DNA of 64,000 nucleotides from Hydrotalea sandarakina (GTDB taxonomy: Bacteria > Bacteroidota > Bacteroidia > Chitinophagales > Chitinophagaceae): assembly GCF_003254115.1 (NCBI RefSeq), contig NZ_QKZV01000002.1, positions 389,736-453,735 on the forward strand. Direction: 5' to 3'. Numbering within the stretch: position 1 is the first letter of the stretch; every line of letters begins with the position of its first letter. Made by a program: the position numbers and the translations under genes. Below are positions 57,736-64,000 of the stretch, one piece after another. Under the pieces are notes generated by a model. It was not told where the DNA came from. It saw nothing but the letters and a program-made list of their open reading frames with translations, and did not search any database.

Positions 57736-58323
57736 TTAGTTAATGTGAAACATTAATTTTAAGGCATTCCACAAATTTCTTTTTGCTTGGTTGCTTTTTG
57801 TTACGTCAGCTACTAAATAGTTTTCTAAAGGTTCTGCAGGTAAATAGGTGCAATCATTGAATTCTTTTATTTGATAAGCCGGTACAATAAATGGTAAGTT
57901 TAGTTTTTGCAGCTCATCACTAAAAACAATACAATATTTTGTATTTAAGTTTTGATGCAATTGTTCATATGTAATAAGTTGATTTTGAATATTAATTACG
58001 GCAGCATCACCCACATTCAATTTACAGGCTAATAATATATTGCTAATAAATTGCAGCCATTCTTCTCGTATAATGGGTGCCGTTTCATCATGCACTAAAA
58101 TAGCAATTTGTTTTTCATTGTTACCCAAATAGTTAAGAGTTGAATTTGAAGTGGTATCCTCAACATTTTTGCTTTTTAACGAAGCCGATTGTTGCACTGG
58201 GGCATTTTCTTTTAAACTGTTGTTTAAATTTCTATTTGGCTGTTCAATAACCACCAATGTATCTTTGTACAGTGAAGCAATGTAGTTTGGAGGCAATTGT
58301 ATTTCTTCAAATTTCATTTCCAA
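57736..58323 (-). CDS. Unannotated protein; candidate DNA polymerase III psi (HolD)-like subunit
   Basis: 195 residues. Residues 1-28 form a conserved-looking peptide (FEEIQLPPNYIASLYKDTLV). A polar linker runs from ~30 to ~68, and residues ~70-195 form a compact alpha/beta domain (KQIAILVHDE, LLACKLNVGDAAVINI, KYCIVFSDE) ending TKSNQAKRNLWNALKLMF. This layout and the QAKRNLW ending resemble gammaproteobacterial psi, whose N-terminal peptide binds DnaX and which ends NPTARAALWQQI. I know of no annotated psi in Bacteroidota. The match is by eye and weak in the middle. First gene of the operon with rdgB. Confidence 0.45.
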   Translation of the reverse strand: MEMKFEEIQLPPNYIASLYKDTLVVIEQPNRNLNNSLKENAPVQQSASLKSKNVEDTTSNSTLNYLGNNEKQIAILVHDETAPIIREEWLQFISNILLACKLNVGDAAVINIQNQLITYEQLHQNLNTKYCIVFSDELQKLNLPFIVPAYQIKEFNDCTYLPAEPLENYLVADVTKSNQAKRNLWNALKLMFHIN

Positions 58324-58382
58324 AAACTTTTTTAATTAACACTTGTTAGTTTTTTGTTTCTTTGCACCAAAATTATAAAGAT

Positions 58383-59447
58383 ATGATTAAGACTTCAGGC
58401 TTTCCGGTAACTAAAGTTGCTGAAAGCAAATTAAACAGTTTAAGTTTAGAAAATATACCTTTTGGGAAGTACTTTTCAGATCATATGTTTATGGCTACTT
58501 ATAAAAACGGAGCCTGGCAAGATCCCCAAATTTTACCTTATCAGCCTTTACATATTGAGCCTTCACTAGCAGCATTGCATTATGGTCAAGCCATATTTGA
58601 AGGAATAAAAGCATACAAACATAGTTCCGGCGAAGCTTTTATTTTCAGACCCTATGATAACTTCAAGCGTTTTAATCTTTCGGCTGAACGCATGTGCATG
58701 CCCGAAGTACCTGAGTATATTTTCATGGATGGAATGCATCAATTATTAGCAATTGATAAAGATTGGATTCCCGCGAAAGCTGAACACTCATTATATATTC
58801 GCCCTGTAATGTTTGCTACCGATGTTGCTTTGGGGGTCCGTCCTTCTGAAACCTATGCTTTCATTATTATGCTTAGCCCAACCGGGCCCTATTACGCCAA
58901 ACCCATGAAAATTTATGTTGAAGAAACATATACACGTGCCGTAAAAGGCGGGGTAGGTTTTGCAAAAAATGCCGGGAACTATGGTGGTAGTATGATGGCA
59001 GCCAAAAAAGCCAATGAGCTTGGTTACGACCAAGTATTATGGACAGATGCAATTGAACACAAATGGTTGCAGGAAGTGGGAATGATGAATGTTGTATTTA
59101 TAATTGATAACAAGGCTATTACCCCTTCTTTAGAAGAAGGTACCATTTTAAATGGAGTTACTCGTAACAGTGTTTTGGTTCTTTTGCAAGAAATGGGCAT
59201 AGCAGTTGAAGAAAGAAAAATAAATATTGATGAAGTAATTGCTGCCTATAAAAATGGTACTTTACAAGAAGTTTTTGGTACAGGAACAGCGGCTACTATT
59301 GCTTTAATTAAGGAATTGCGCTATAAAGACGAACAAATGTTGTTCGATACTGAAAAATGGAAGGTGGCTCCAGCGGTTCGGGAAAAATTGAATCAAATCC
59401 GCTATGGGCTTGTGCCTGATGTGCATGAATGGCTTTATAAAATTTAG
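58383..59447 (+). CDS. ilvE: Branched-chain amino acid aminotransferase
   Basis: 354 residues from ATG 58383 (MIKTSGFPVTK); an in-frame ATG at 58362 is possible but close to the expected promoter. It has PLP fold-type IV features: HYGQAIFEGIKAY, YIRPVMFATD, VGFAKNAGNYGGSMMAAKKA, QVLWTDAIEH and EVFGTGTAATI. Interconverts leucine, isoleucine and valine with their keto acids. The plus-strand start is divergent from the psi-like gene, 59 bases apart. Confidence 0.95.
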   Translation: MIKTSGFPVTKVAESKLNSLSLENIPFGKYFSDHMFMATYKNGAWQDPQILPYQPLHIEPSLAALHYGQAIFEGIKAYKHSSGEAFIFRPYDNFKRFNLSAERMCMPEVPEYIFMDGMHQLLAIDKDWIPAKAEHSLYIRPVMFATDVALGVRPSETYAFIIMLSPTGPYYAKPMKIYVEETYTRAVKGGVGFAKNAGNYGGSMMAAKKANELGYDQVLWTDAIEHKWLQEVGMMNVVFIIDNKAITPSLEEGTILNGVTRNSVLVLLQEMGIAVEERKINIDEVIAAYKNGTLQEVFGTGTAATIALIKELRYKDEQMLFDTEKWKVAPAVREKLNQIRYGLVPDVHEWLYKI

Positions 59448-59506
59448 TTTATTCACGCATAAACGCTAGTTTTTGAAATAAATTTCATCTTTTATTATTT
59501 TTCTTT

Positions 59507-59537
59507 TTGGAATTTACGGTAAGTGCTATTACCTTTG
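59507..59537 (+). promoter_or_regulatory. Predicted promoter of rpsL-rpsG
   Basis: TTG (59507-59509) and TACCTTTG (59530-59537) are separated by 20 bases. The rpsL ATG is 27 bases after the -7 element, which supports the start at 59564. Confidence 0.65.
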
Positions 59538-59563
59538 CCGTCCTAAAATTTAAACAACGTAGA

Positions 59564-59944
59564 ATGCCTACTATACAACAATTAGTTAGAAAAGGCCGCG
59601 AAATTATCAGGGCTAAAAGTAAATCAAGAGCTTTAGATGCTTGTCCACAACGTCGTGGTGTTTGTACCCGTGTTTATACAACAACTCCCAAAAAGCCAAA
59701 CTCAGCTTTGCGTAAAGTGGCAAAAGTACGTTTAACCAATAAGGTAGAAGTTATTGCTTACATTCCGGGTGAAGGACACAATTTACAAGAACACTCAATT
59801 GTATTAATTAGAGGTGGTCGTGTAAAAGACTTGCCGGGTGTACGTTACCATATTGTAAGAGGTAGCTTGGATACTGCCGGTGTGAAAGACAGGAAAAAAA
59901 GTCGTTCTAAATACGGTACCAAAAAAGAAAAAGCCAAAAAATAA
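59564..59944 (+). CDS. rpsL: 30S ribosomal protein S12
   Basis: 126 residues from ATG 59564 ([15 protein letters not shown]), the invariant family start; an in-frame ATG at 59507 overlaps the promoter. [20 protein letters not shown] and [17 protein letters not shown] are the decoding-centre blocks. The conserved Lys residues linked to streptomycin response are intact ([14 protein letters not shown]). Co-transcribed with rpsG. Confidence 0.97.
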   Translation: MPTIQQLVRKGREIIRAKSKSRALDACPQRRGVCTRVYTTTPKKPNSALRKVAKVRLTNKVEVIAYIPGEGHNLQEHSIVLIRGGRVKDLPGVRYHIVRGSLDTAGVKDRKKSRSKYGTKKEKAKK

Positions 59945-59973
59945 TTCTGTTAAACAGCTAATTTTTATATAAC

Positions 59974-60441
59974 ATGCGTAAAGCACAAGCCAAAAAATTA
60001 CCAGTTGCTCCCGATGGAAGATATAATGATGTAATGGTAAGTCGTTTCATCAACAATATTATGTGGAATGGCAAAAAAAGTACTGCCATCAACATTTTTT
60101 ATGATGCAATTGACAAGGTATCCAAATTAACTAACGAAGATGGTTATGAAGTTTGGAAAAAAGCTTTAGCCAATATAACACCTTCTGTTGAGGTGCGTAG
60201 TCGCAGAATAGGCGGTGCTACTTTTCAAATTCCTACCGAAGTAAGACCTGACAGGAAAATATCTTTAAGCATCAAATGGATGATACGTTACAGCCGTGAA
60301 AGAAACGGAAGAACAATGGCCGATAAATTGGCAAATGAAATTATTGCCGCTAGTAAAGGTGAAGGTGGCGCATTTAAAAAGAAAGAAGACGTGCATAGAA
60401 TGGCTGAAGCCAACAAGGCATTTTCACACTTCAAAGTTTAA
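59974..60441 (+). CDS. rpsG: 30S ribosomal protein S7
   Basis: 155 residues. MRKAQAKKLPVAPDGRYND, the RFINNIMWNGKKSTA block and VRSRRIGGATFQIPTEVRPDR match the family. It organises the 3' domain of 16S rRNA and is a known autoregulator in Escherichia coli. An intrinsic terminator follows, so the unit ends before fusA. Confidence 0.97.
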   Translation: MRKAQAKKLPVAPDGRYNDVMVSRFINNIMWNGKKSTAINIFYDAIDKVSKLTNEDGYEVWKKALANITPSVEVRSRRIGGATFQIPTEVRPDRKISLSIKWMIRYSRERNGRTMADKLANEIIAASKGEGGAFKKKEDVHRMAEANKAFSHFKV

Positions 60442-60462
60442 TTGCAACATAACTATTCATAT

Positions 60463-60490
60463 AAAGCTACCCATTTGTGGTAGCTTTTTT
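60463..60490 (+). terminator. Intrinsic terminator after rpsG
   Basis: AAAGCTACC (60464-60472) pairs with GGTAGCTTT (60479-60487) and more T follow. It splits the str operon between rpsG and fusA. Confidence 0.88.
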
Positions 60491-60596
60491 ATTTTAAGGT
60501 GCGCACCCAACCACTAAAAATCATTCAATTCGTACAATTCTCTCTTATTTTACAAAATAATTTTAAGAACTTACCATTAAATCTTTCATTAAAATC

Positions 60597-60625
60597 TTGT
60601 AGAATTACCTAAATCCCTACCTTTG
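60597..60625 (+). promoter_or_regulatory. Predicted promoter of fusA
   Basis: TTG (60597-60599), an 18-base spacer and TACCTTTG (60618-60625), then C. The fusA ATG lies 30 bases after the -7 element. Together with the terminator upstream it makes fusA a separate transcription unit. Confidence 0.68.
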
Positions 60626-60654
60626 CCGCCTGAAAAAAAATAAACAATCACTTT

Positions 60655-62805
60655 ATGGCGGATTTGAAATTTCAACGCAATTTTGGTATTGCCGCTCACA
60701 TCGATGCCGGTAAAACCACAACTACCGAGCGTATTTTGCGCTATACCGGTATGATACATAAAATTGGCGAAGTGCACGATGGTGCTGCCACAACTGACTG
60801 GATGGAGCAGGAGAAAGAAAGAGGTATTACCATCACATCAGCTGCTGTTAGCTGTCAATGGAACTTTCCTACCGTTTTAGGAAAAGCTACTCCAGAAACA
60901 AAAAAGTATTACTTTAATATTATTGATACTCCCGGTCACGTTGATTTTACCGTTGAGGTTGAACGTTCAATGAGGGTTTTAGACGGATTGATTGCTTTAT
61001 TTTCTGCCGTTGATGGGGTAGAGCCACAATCAGAAACGGTATGGCGTCAAGCTAACCGCTATCGTGTACCCAGAATTGGTTTCGTGAATAAAATGGACCG
61101 TTCAGGCGCCGACTTTTTAAATGTGGTAAAGCAAGTAAAAGAAATGTTGGGTGCTAAAGCTGTTCCTTTACAATTACCCATTGGTGCCGAAGATAATTTT
61201 AAAGGGGTAGTTGACCTTATTAAAATGAAAGGCATTGTATGGCATGCTGAAACAGAAGGAATGACTTTCGATGAATTACCTATTCCGGAAGATATGATGG
61301 AGGAGGTAACCTTCTGGCGTCAAAACTTAATTGAAGCAGTTGCTGAATATGATGACCATTTAATGGAAAAATTCTTCGATGATCCTAATTCAATTACTGA
61401 AGACGAAGTACATGCTGCTATTCGTAAAGCCACCATCGATTTGAGTATTGTACCTATGATGTGTGGTTCTTCATTCAAAAATAAAGGTGTTCAAACTGCT
61501 TTAGACGCCGTTTGTAGATACTTACCTTCACCGGTTGATATTGAAGCCGTAAAAGGTATTGATCCCGAAACAGGAAACGAAATTAGCCGCAAACCCGATC
61601 CTAAAGAACCGTTCTCAGCTTTGGCTTTCAAAATTATGACGGATCCTTTTGTAGGCCGTTTAGCATTTTTCCGCTGCTATAGCGGACATTTAGATGCGGG
61701 CAGCTATGTTTTAAATGTTCGTAGTGGTAAAAAAGAAAGGATTAGCCGTATTATGAAGATGTTTGCTAACAAGCAAAACCCAATCGACTTCATTGAAGCC
61801 GGTGATATTGGTGCTGCTGTTGGTTTCAAAGAAATTAAAACAGGTGATACTTTAACTGATGAAAATCATCCAATAGTTCTGGAAAATATGTTTATTCCGG
61901 AACCGGTAATAGCCATTGCCATTGAGCCTAAAACTCAGGCCGACGTTGATAAAATGAGTATTGCCATATCTAAATTGGTTGAAGAAGACCCAACATTAAG
62001 GGTAAATACCGATGAAGATACCGGACAAACCATTTTACGTGGTATGGGTGAGTTGCATTTGGAAATTATTATAGATCGTATGCGCCGCGAGTTTAAGGTA
62101 GAAGTGAATCAGGGTGCACCTCAAGTAGCATATAAAGAAGCTTTCCAGGCAACTTATCAGCATCGCGAAATTTTGAAGAAGCAAACAGGTGGTCGTGGTA
62201 AATTCGCCGACATTCAATTTGAAATTGGCCCTGCTGATGAAGAATGGCTAAAAGAAAATGAAGGCAAGAACTTCCAGTTTGTGAATGATATTTTTGGTGG
62301 AGCTATTCCTCGTGAATTTGTTCCTGCCATTCAAAAAGGTTTTGAAACAGCCATGAATACAGGGGTATTGGCAGGATATCCTGTCAATAACATGAAAATC
62401 CGTGTATTTGATGGTAGTTACCATGATGTTGACTCTGACTCAATGTCATTTGAATTGTGTGCTAAAGCAGGTTTTAGAGAAGCTGCCAAAAAAGCCAAAC
62501 CGGTATTACTTGAACCTATTATGAAAGTGGAAGTATTAACGCCCGACCAATATATGGGTGATGTAACCGGCGACTTAAACCGCAGAAGAGGTATGTTGGA
62601 AGGAATGGATAGCAGAAATAACCTGCAAGTAATTAAAGCAAAAGTGCCTTTAAGTGAAATGTTTGGTTATGTAACGCAATTACGTTCTTTGTCTTCCGGA
62701 CGTGCTACTTCTACAATGGAATTCTCTCATTATGCTCCGGCGCCTAATAACATTGCCGAAGAGGTAATTGCCAAAAACAAAGGCAGAGTAAAAGTAGAGG
62801 ACTAA
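60655..62805 (+). CDS. fusA: Elongation factor G
   Basis: 716 residues, slightly longer than the common ~700. G1 is [16 protein letters not shown], the switch 2 G3 motif is [10 protein letters not shown]4 is NKMDRSG, and the C-terminal domains have the usual [10 protein letters not shown] and RRGMLEGMD. The GTPase drives translocation of tRNA and mRNA. No elongation factor Tu gene follows, unlike in Escherichia coli. Bounded by its own promoter and terminator. Confidence 0.97.
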   Translation: MADLKFQRNFGIAAHIDAGKTTTTERILRYTGMIHKIGEVHDGAATTDWMEQEKERGITITSAAVSCQWNFPTVLGKATPETKKYYFNIIDTPGHVDFTVEVERSMRVLDGLIALFSAVDGVEPQSETVWRQANRYRVPRIGFVNKMDRSGADFLNVVKQVKEMLGAKAVPLQLPIGAEDNFKGVVDLIKMKGIVWHAETEGMTFDELPIPEDMMEEVTFWRQNLIEAVAEYDDHLMEKFFDDPNSITEDEVHAAIRKATIDLSIVPMMCGSSFKNKGVQTALDAVCRYLPSPVDIEAVKGIDPETGNEISRKPDPKEPFSALAFKIMTDPFVGRLAFFRCYSGHLDAGSYVLNVRSGKKERISRIMKMFANKQNPIDFIEAGDIGAAVGFKEIKTGDTLTDENHPIVLENMFIPEPVIAIAIEPKTQADVDKMSIAISKLVEEDPTLRVNTDEDTGQTILRGMGELHLEIIIDRMRREFKVEVNQGAPQVAYKEAFQATYQHREILKKQTGGRGKFADIQFEIGPADEEWLKENEGKNFQFVNDIFGGAIPREFVPAIQKGFETAMNTGVLAGYPVNNMKIRVFDGSYHDVDSDSMSFELCAKAGFREAAKKAKPVLLEPIMKVEVLTPDQYMGDVTGDLNRRRGMLEGMDSRNNLQVIKAKVPLSEMFGYVTQLRSLSSGRATSTMEFSHYAPAPNNIAEEVIAKNKGRVKVED

Positions 62806-62836
62806 TGCAAGGTAAACTGTAAAGTACATTTATATT

Positions 62837-62873
62837 GAAAACCGGCTAATACATTGGCCGGTTTTCTTTTTTT
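62837..62873 (+). terminator. Intrinsic terminator after fusA
   Basis: AAAACCGGC (62838-62846) pairs with GCCGGTTTT (62857-62865), followed by CTTTTTTT. It ends the fusA unit 32 bases after its stop. Confidence 0.9.
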
Positions 62874-62901
62874 ATATGAAAGGATGCTTTTTTAAAGAAT
62901 T

Positions 62902-62965
62902 AAAAAAAAAAATTAAAAAAAAATCTTTTTTTCCTTGCCTATTCCAATTGCTCCCCCTACCTTTG
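62902..62965 (+). promoter_or_regulatory. Predicted rpsJ promoter with upstream A-tracts
   Basis: Two A-tracts (11 and 9 A) occupy 62902-62923. They precede TTG (62935-62937), a 20-base spacer and TACCTTTG (62958-62965). The position of the A-tracts resembles an UP element. The rpsJ ATG is 30 bases after the -7 element. Confidence 0.62.
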
Positions 62966-62994
62966 CAACCCAATCGGAAATTTGGGTAAAGATT

Positions 62995-63300
62995 ATGTCT
63001 CAAAGAATCAGAATAAAATTACAATCTTACGATCACAACTTGGTAGATAAATCTGCCGAGAAAATTGTGAAAACAGTTCGTAGTACTGGTGCCGTTGTAA
63101 CCGGACCTATTCCTTTGCCTACGCATAAAAGAATATTTACTGTATTGCGTTCGCCCCATGTGAATAAAAAGAGTAGGGAACAATTTCAGTTATGCACGCA
63201 CAAGCGTTTACTGGACATTTATACATCTTCATCAAGAACTGTAGATGCTTTGAGCAAATTAGATTTACCTTCCGGTGTAGAAGTGGAAATTAAAGCTTAA
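62995..63300 (+). CDS. rpsJ: 30S ribosomal protein S10
   Basis: 101 residues from ATG 62995 ([18 protein letters not shown]), the normal start; an in-frame ATG at 62935 overlaps the promoter. Includes [32 protein letters not shown] and the C-terminal [11 protein letters not shown]. It begins the S10-type ribosomal protein operon that continues into rplC. Confidence 0.97.
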   Translation: MSQRIRIKLQSYDHNLVDKSAEKIVKTVRSTGAVVTGPIPLPTHKRIFTVLRSPHVNKKSREQFQLCTHKRLLDIYTSSSRTVDALSKLDLPSGVEVEIKA

Positions 63301-63566
63301 TAGCTTAATAGTTAAGAAGTTGCCATCTCCCAATCTGAAAAATGAAAAAGGAGCTCTGGTGTTTAAATAAAATTTTTGACATATAAACAGGCCCTTCGAG
63401 GTTTGTTTACTTCCGGTACTTCCAGCGTCTTTAAAGCTTAAATGTTTTAAAGAACACAGTAACCACAAAAAGTGGTAAAAGGGAAAAGGTCGGCAGCAAA
63501 CAGGGATTGAATTTTGCAGCACTGCAAAATGTCCATTACACCTTCGCGGGGCAAAAACCGCAAAAC
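63301..63566 (+). promoter_or_regulatory. Structured spacer/leader between rpsJ and rplC
   Basis: This 266-base gap is unusually long for an S10 operon. It contains three plus-strand stem-loops: TCTTTAAA/TTTAAAGA (63428-63453), CCAC/GTGG (63463-63475) and ATTTTGCAG/CTGCAAAAT (63511-63530, loop CA). A GCGG/CCGC pair lies close to the rplC ATG (about 63546-63561). It may be a ribosomal-protein autoregulatory leader; the family is not identified. Confidence 0.5.
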
Positions 63567-64000
63567 ATGAAAGGTATTATTGGAAAAAAAATTGGAATGA
63601 CCAGCATTTTTGCCCAAGATGGTAAACAACTGGCTTGTACCATTATTGAGGCCGGTCCTTGTGTAGTTACACAAGTTAAAACAAAAGATGTAGATGGCTA
63701 CGAAGCCTTACAATTAGGTTTTGAAGACAAGAAAGAAAAGCATTCAACAAAATCCGAGCTTAATCATTTCTCTAAAGCTCAAACTGCTCCCAAACGTTTC
63801 GTTAAAGAATTCCGCAACTATACTATTGAAAAAGCGTTAGGCGAAACTATTACCCTCGATATATTTTCAGAAGGCGAAACTGTTGAAGTAATCGGTACCA
63901 CCAAAGGTAAAGGTTTTCAGGGTGTTGTAAAACGCCATGGTTTTGGTGGTGTTGGTGAAGCAACACACGGACAACACGACCGTTCAAGAGCACCGGGTTC
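63567..64000 (+). CDS. rplC: 50S ribosomal protein L3 (3' end outside window)
   Basis: Starts at ATG 63567 ([20 protein letters not shown]) and is still open at the window end, ~144 residues visible of ~205. Characteristic blocks are [38 protein letters not shown] and [14 protein letters not shown] (the region of the conserved Gln near the peptidyl transferase centre). It follows rpsJ after a long structured gap. Confidence 0.96.
   Translation, partial: MKGIIGKKIGMTSIFAQDGKQLACTIIEAGPCVVTQVKTKDVDGYEALQLGFEDKKEKHSTKSELNHFSKAQTAPKRFVKEFRNYTIEKALGETITLDIFSEGETVEVIGTTKGKGFQGVVKRHGFGGVGEATHGQHDRSRAPG

Overview
The window is a gene-dense, AT-rich chromosomal segment from a Bacteroidota bacterium. 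It most resembles the Chitinophagaceae or a related family, but that placement rests on protein character alone. The supporting signs are secreted proteins with gliding-motility type C-terminal sorting domains beside a PorP/SprF homologue, a type III glutamine synthetase, a GLPGLI-like secreted protein and few Shine-Dalgarno sequences. Several housekeeping genes also carry the Bacteroidota -7 promoter element TAnnTTTG. I see no insertion sequence, prophage, CRISPR array, rRNA or tRNA.

Layout. 1-5180: a cell-surface locus with the 3' end of a modular adhesin, a PorP/SprF protein and a second adhesin with a paralogous tail. 5238-6772: homoserine dehydrogenase (minus strand) behind a promoter, a SAM-I riboswitch and an intrinsic terminator. 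6853-9780: uvrA. 9943-16167: an RND efflux operon (small His-rich membrane protein, TolC-like, RND pump, adaptor). 16283-18762: a minus-strand operon of TsdA-like dihaem cytochrome, DsrE-like protein and LysR regulator that looks devoted to sulfur redox chemistry. 18882-30251: minus-strand genes (ElaA acetyltransferase, esterase, M28 peptidase, RarA, AspS, FAD oxidoreductase, a short alpha-2-macroglobulin-like protein, SucD, two small membrane proteins). 30445-33151: efp, accB and accC. 33266-36456: a small secreted protein, glnN and a DUF3820 protein. 36812-37635: a tandem pair of paralogous small proteins of unknown function. 37761-45111: purL-hldD, proC, an outer-membrane beta-barrel protein and a GH13 glucosidase lipoprotein. 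45182-55105: a dienelactone hydrolase family protein, pyrG, a DPP-IV family peptidase, yidC, a GLPGLI-like protein and a TPR protein. 55192-58323: a ComA-like phosphosulfolactate synthase and aroE, then on the minus strand a thioesterase, rdgB and an unannotated protein that resembles DNA polymerase III psi. 58383-64000: ilvE, then rpsL-rpsG, fusA, rpsJ and the start of rplC.

Most genes are housekeeping. The points most worth following are: (a) the candidate psi (HolD-like) protein next to rdgB; (b) an EF-P whose loop tip appears to be Arg32 instead of Lys; (c) an alpha-2-macroglobulin-like protein lacking the bait half and the thioester; (d) the tandem 109/112-residue paralogues; (e) the TsdA/DsrE/LysR operon; (f) an RND pump with a His-rich cytoplasmic loop and Ala in place of the AcrB relay Lys; (g) structured leaders before rplC and aspS. 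Function calls come from reading translated sequence against remembered families; no database search was run.
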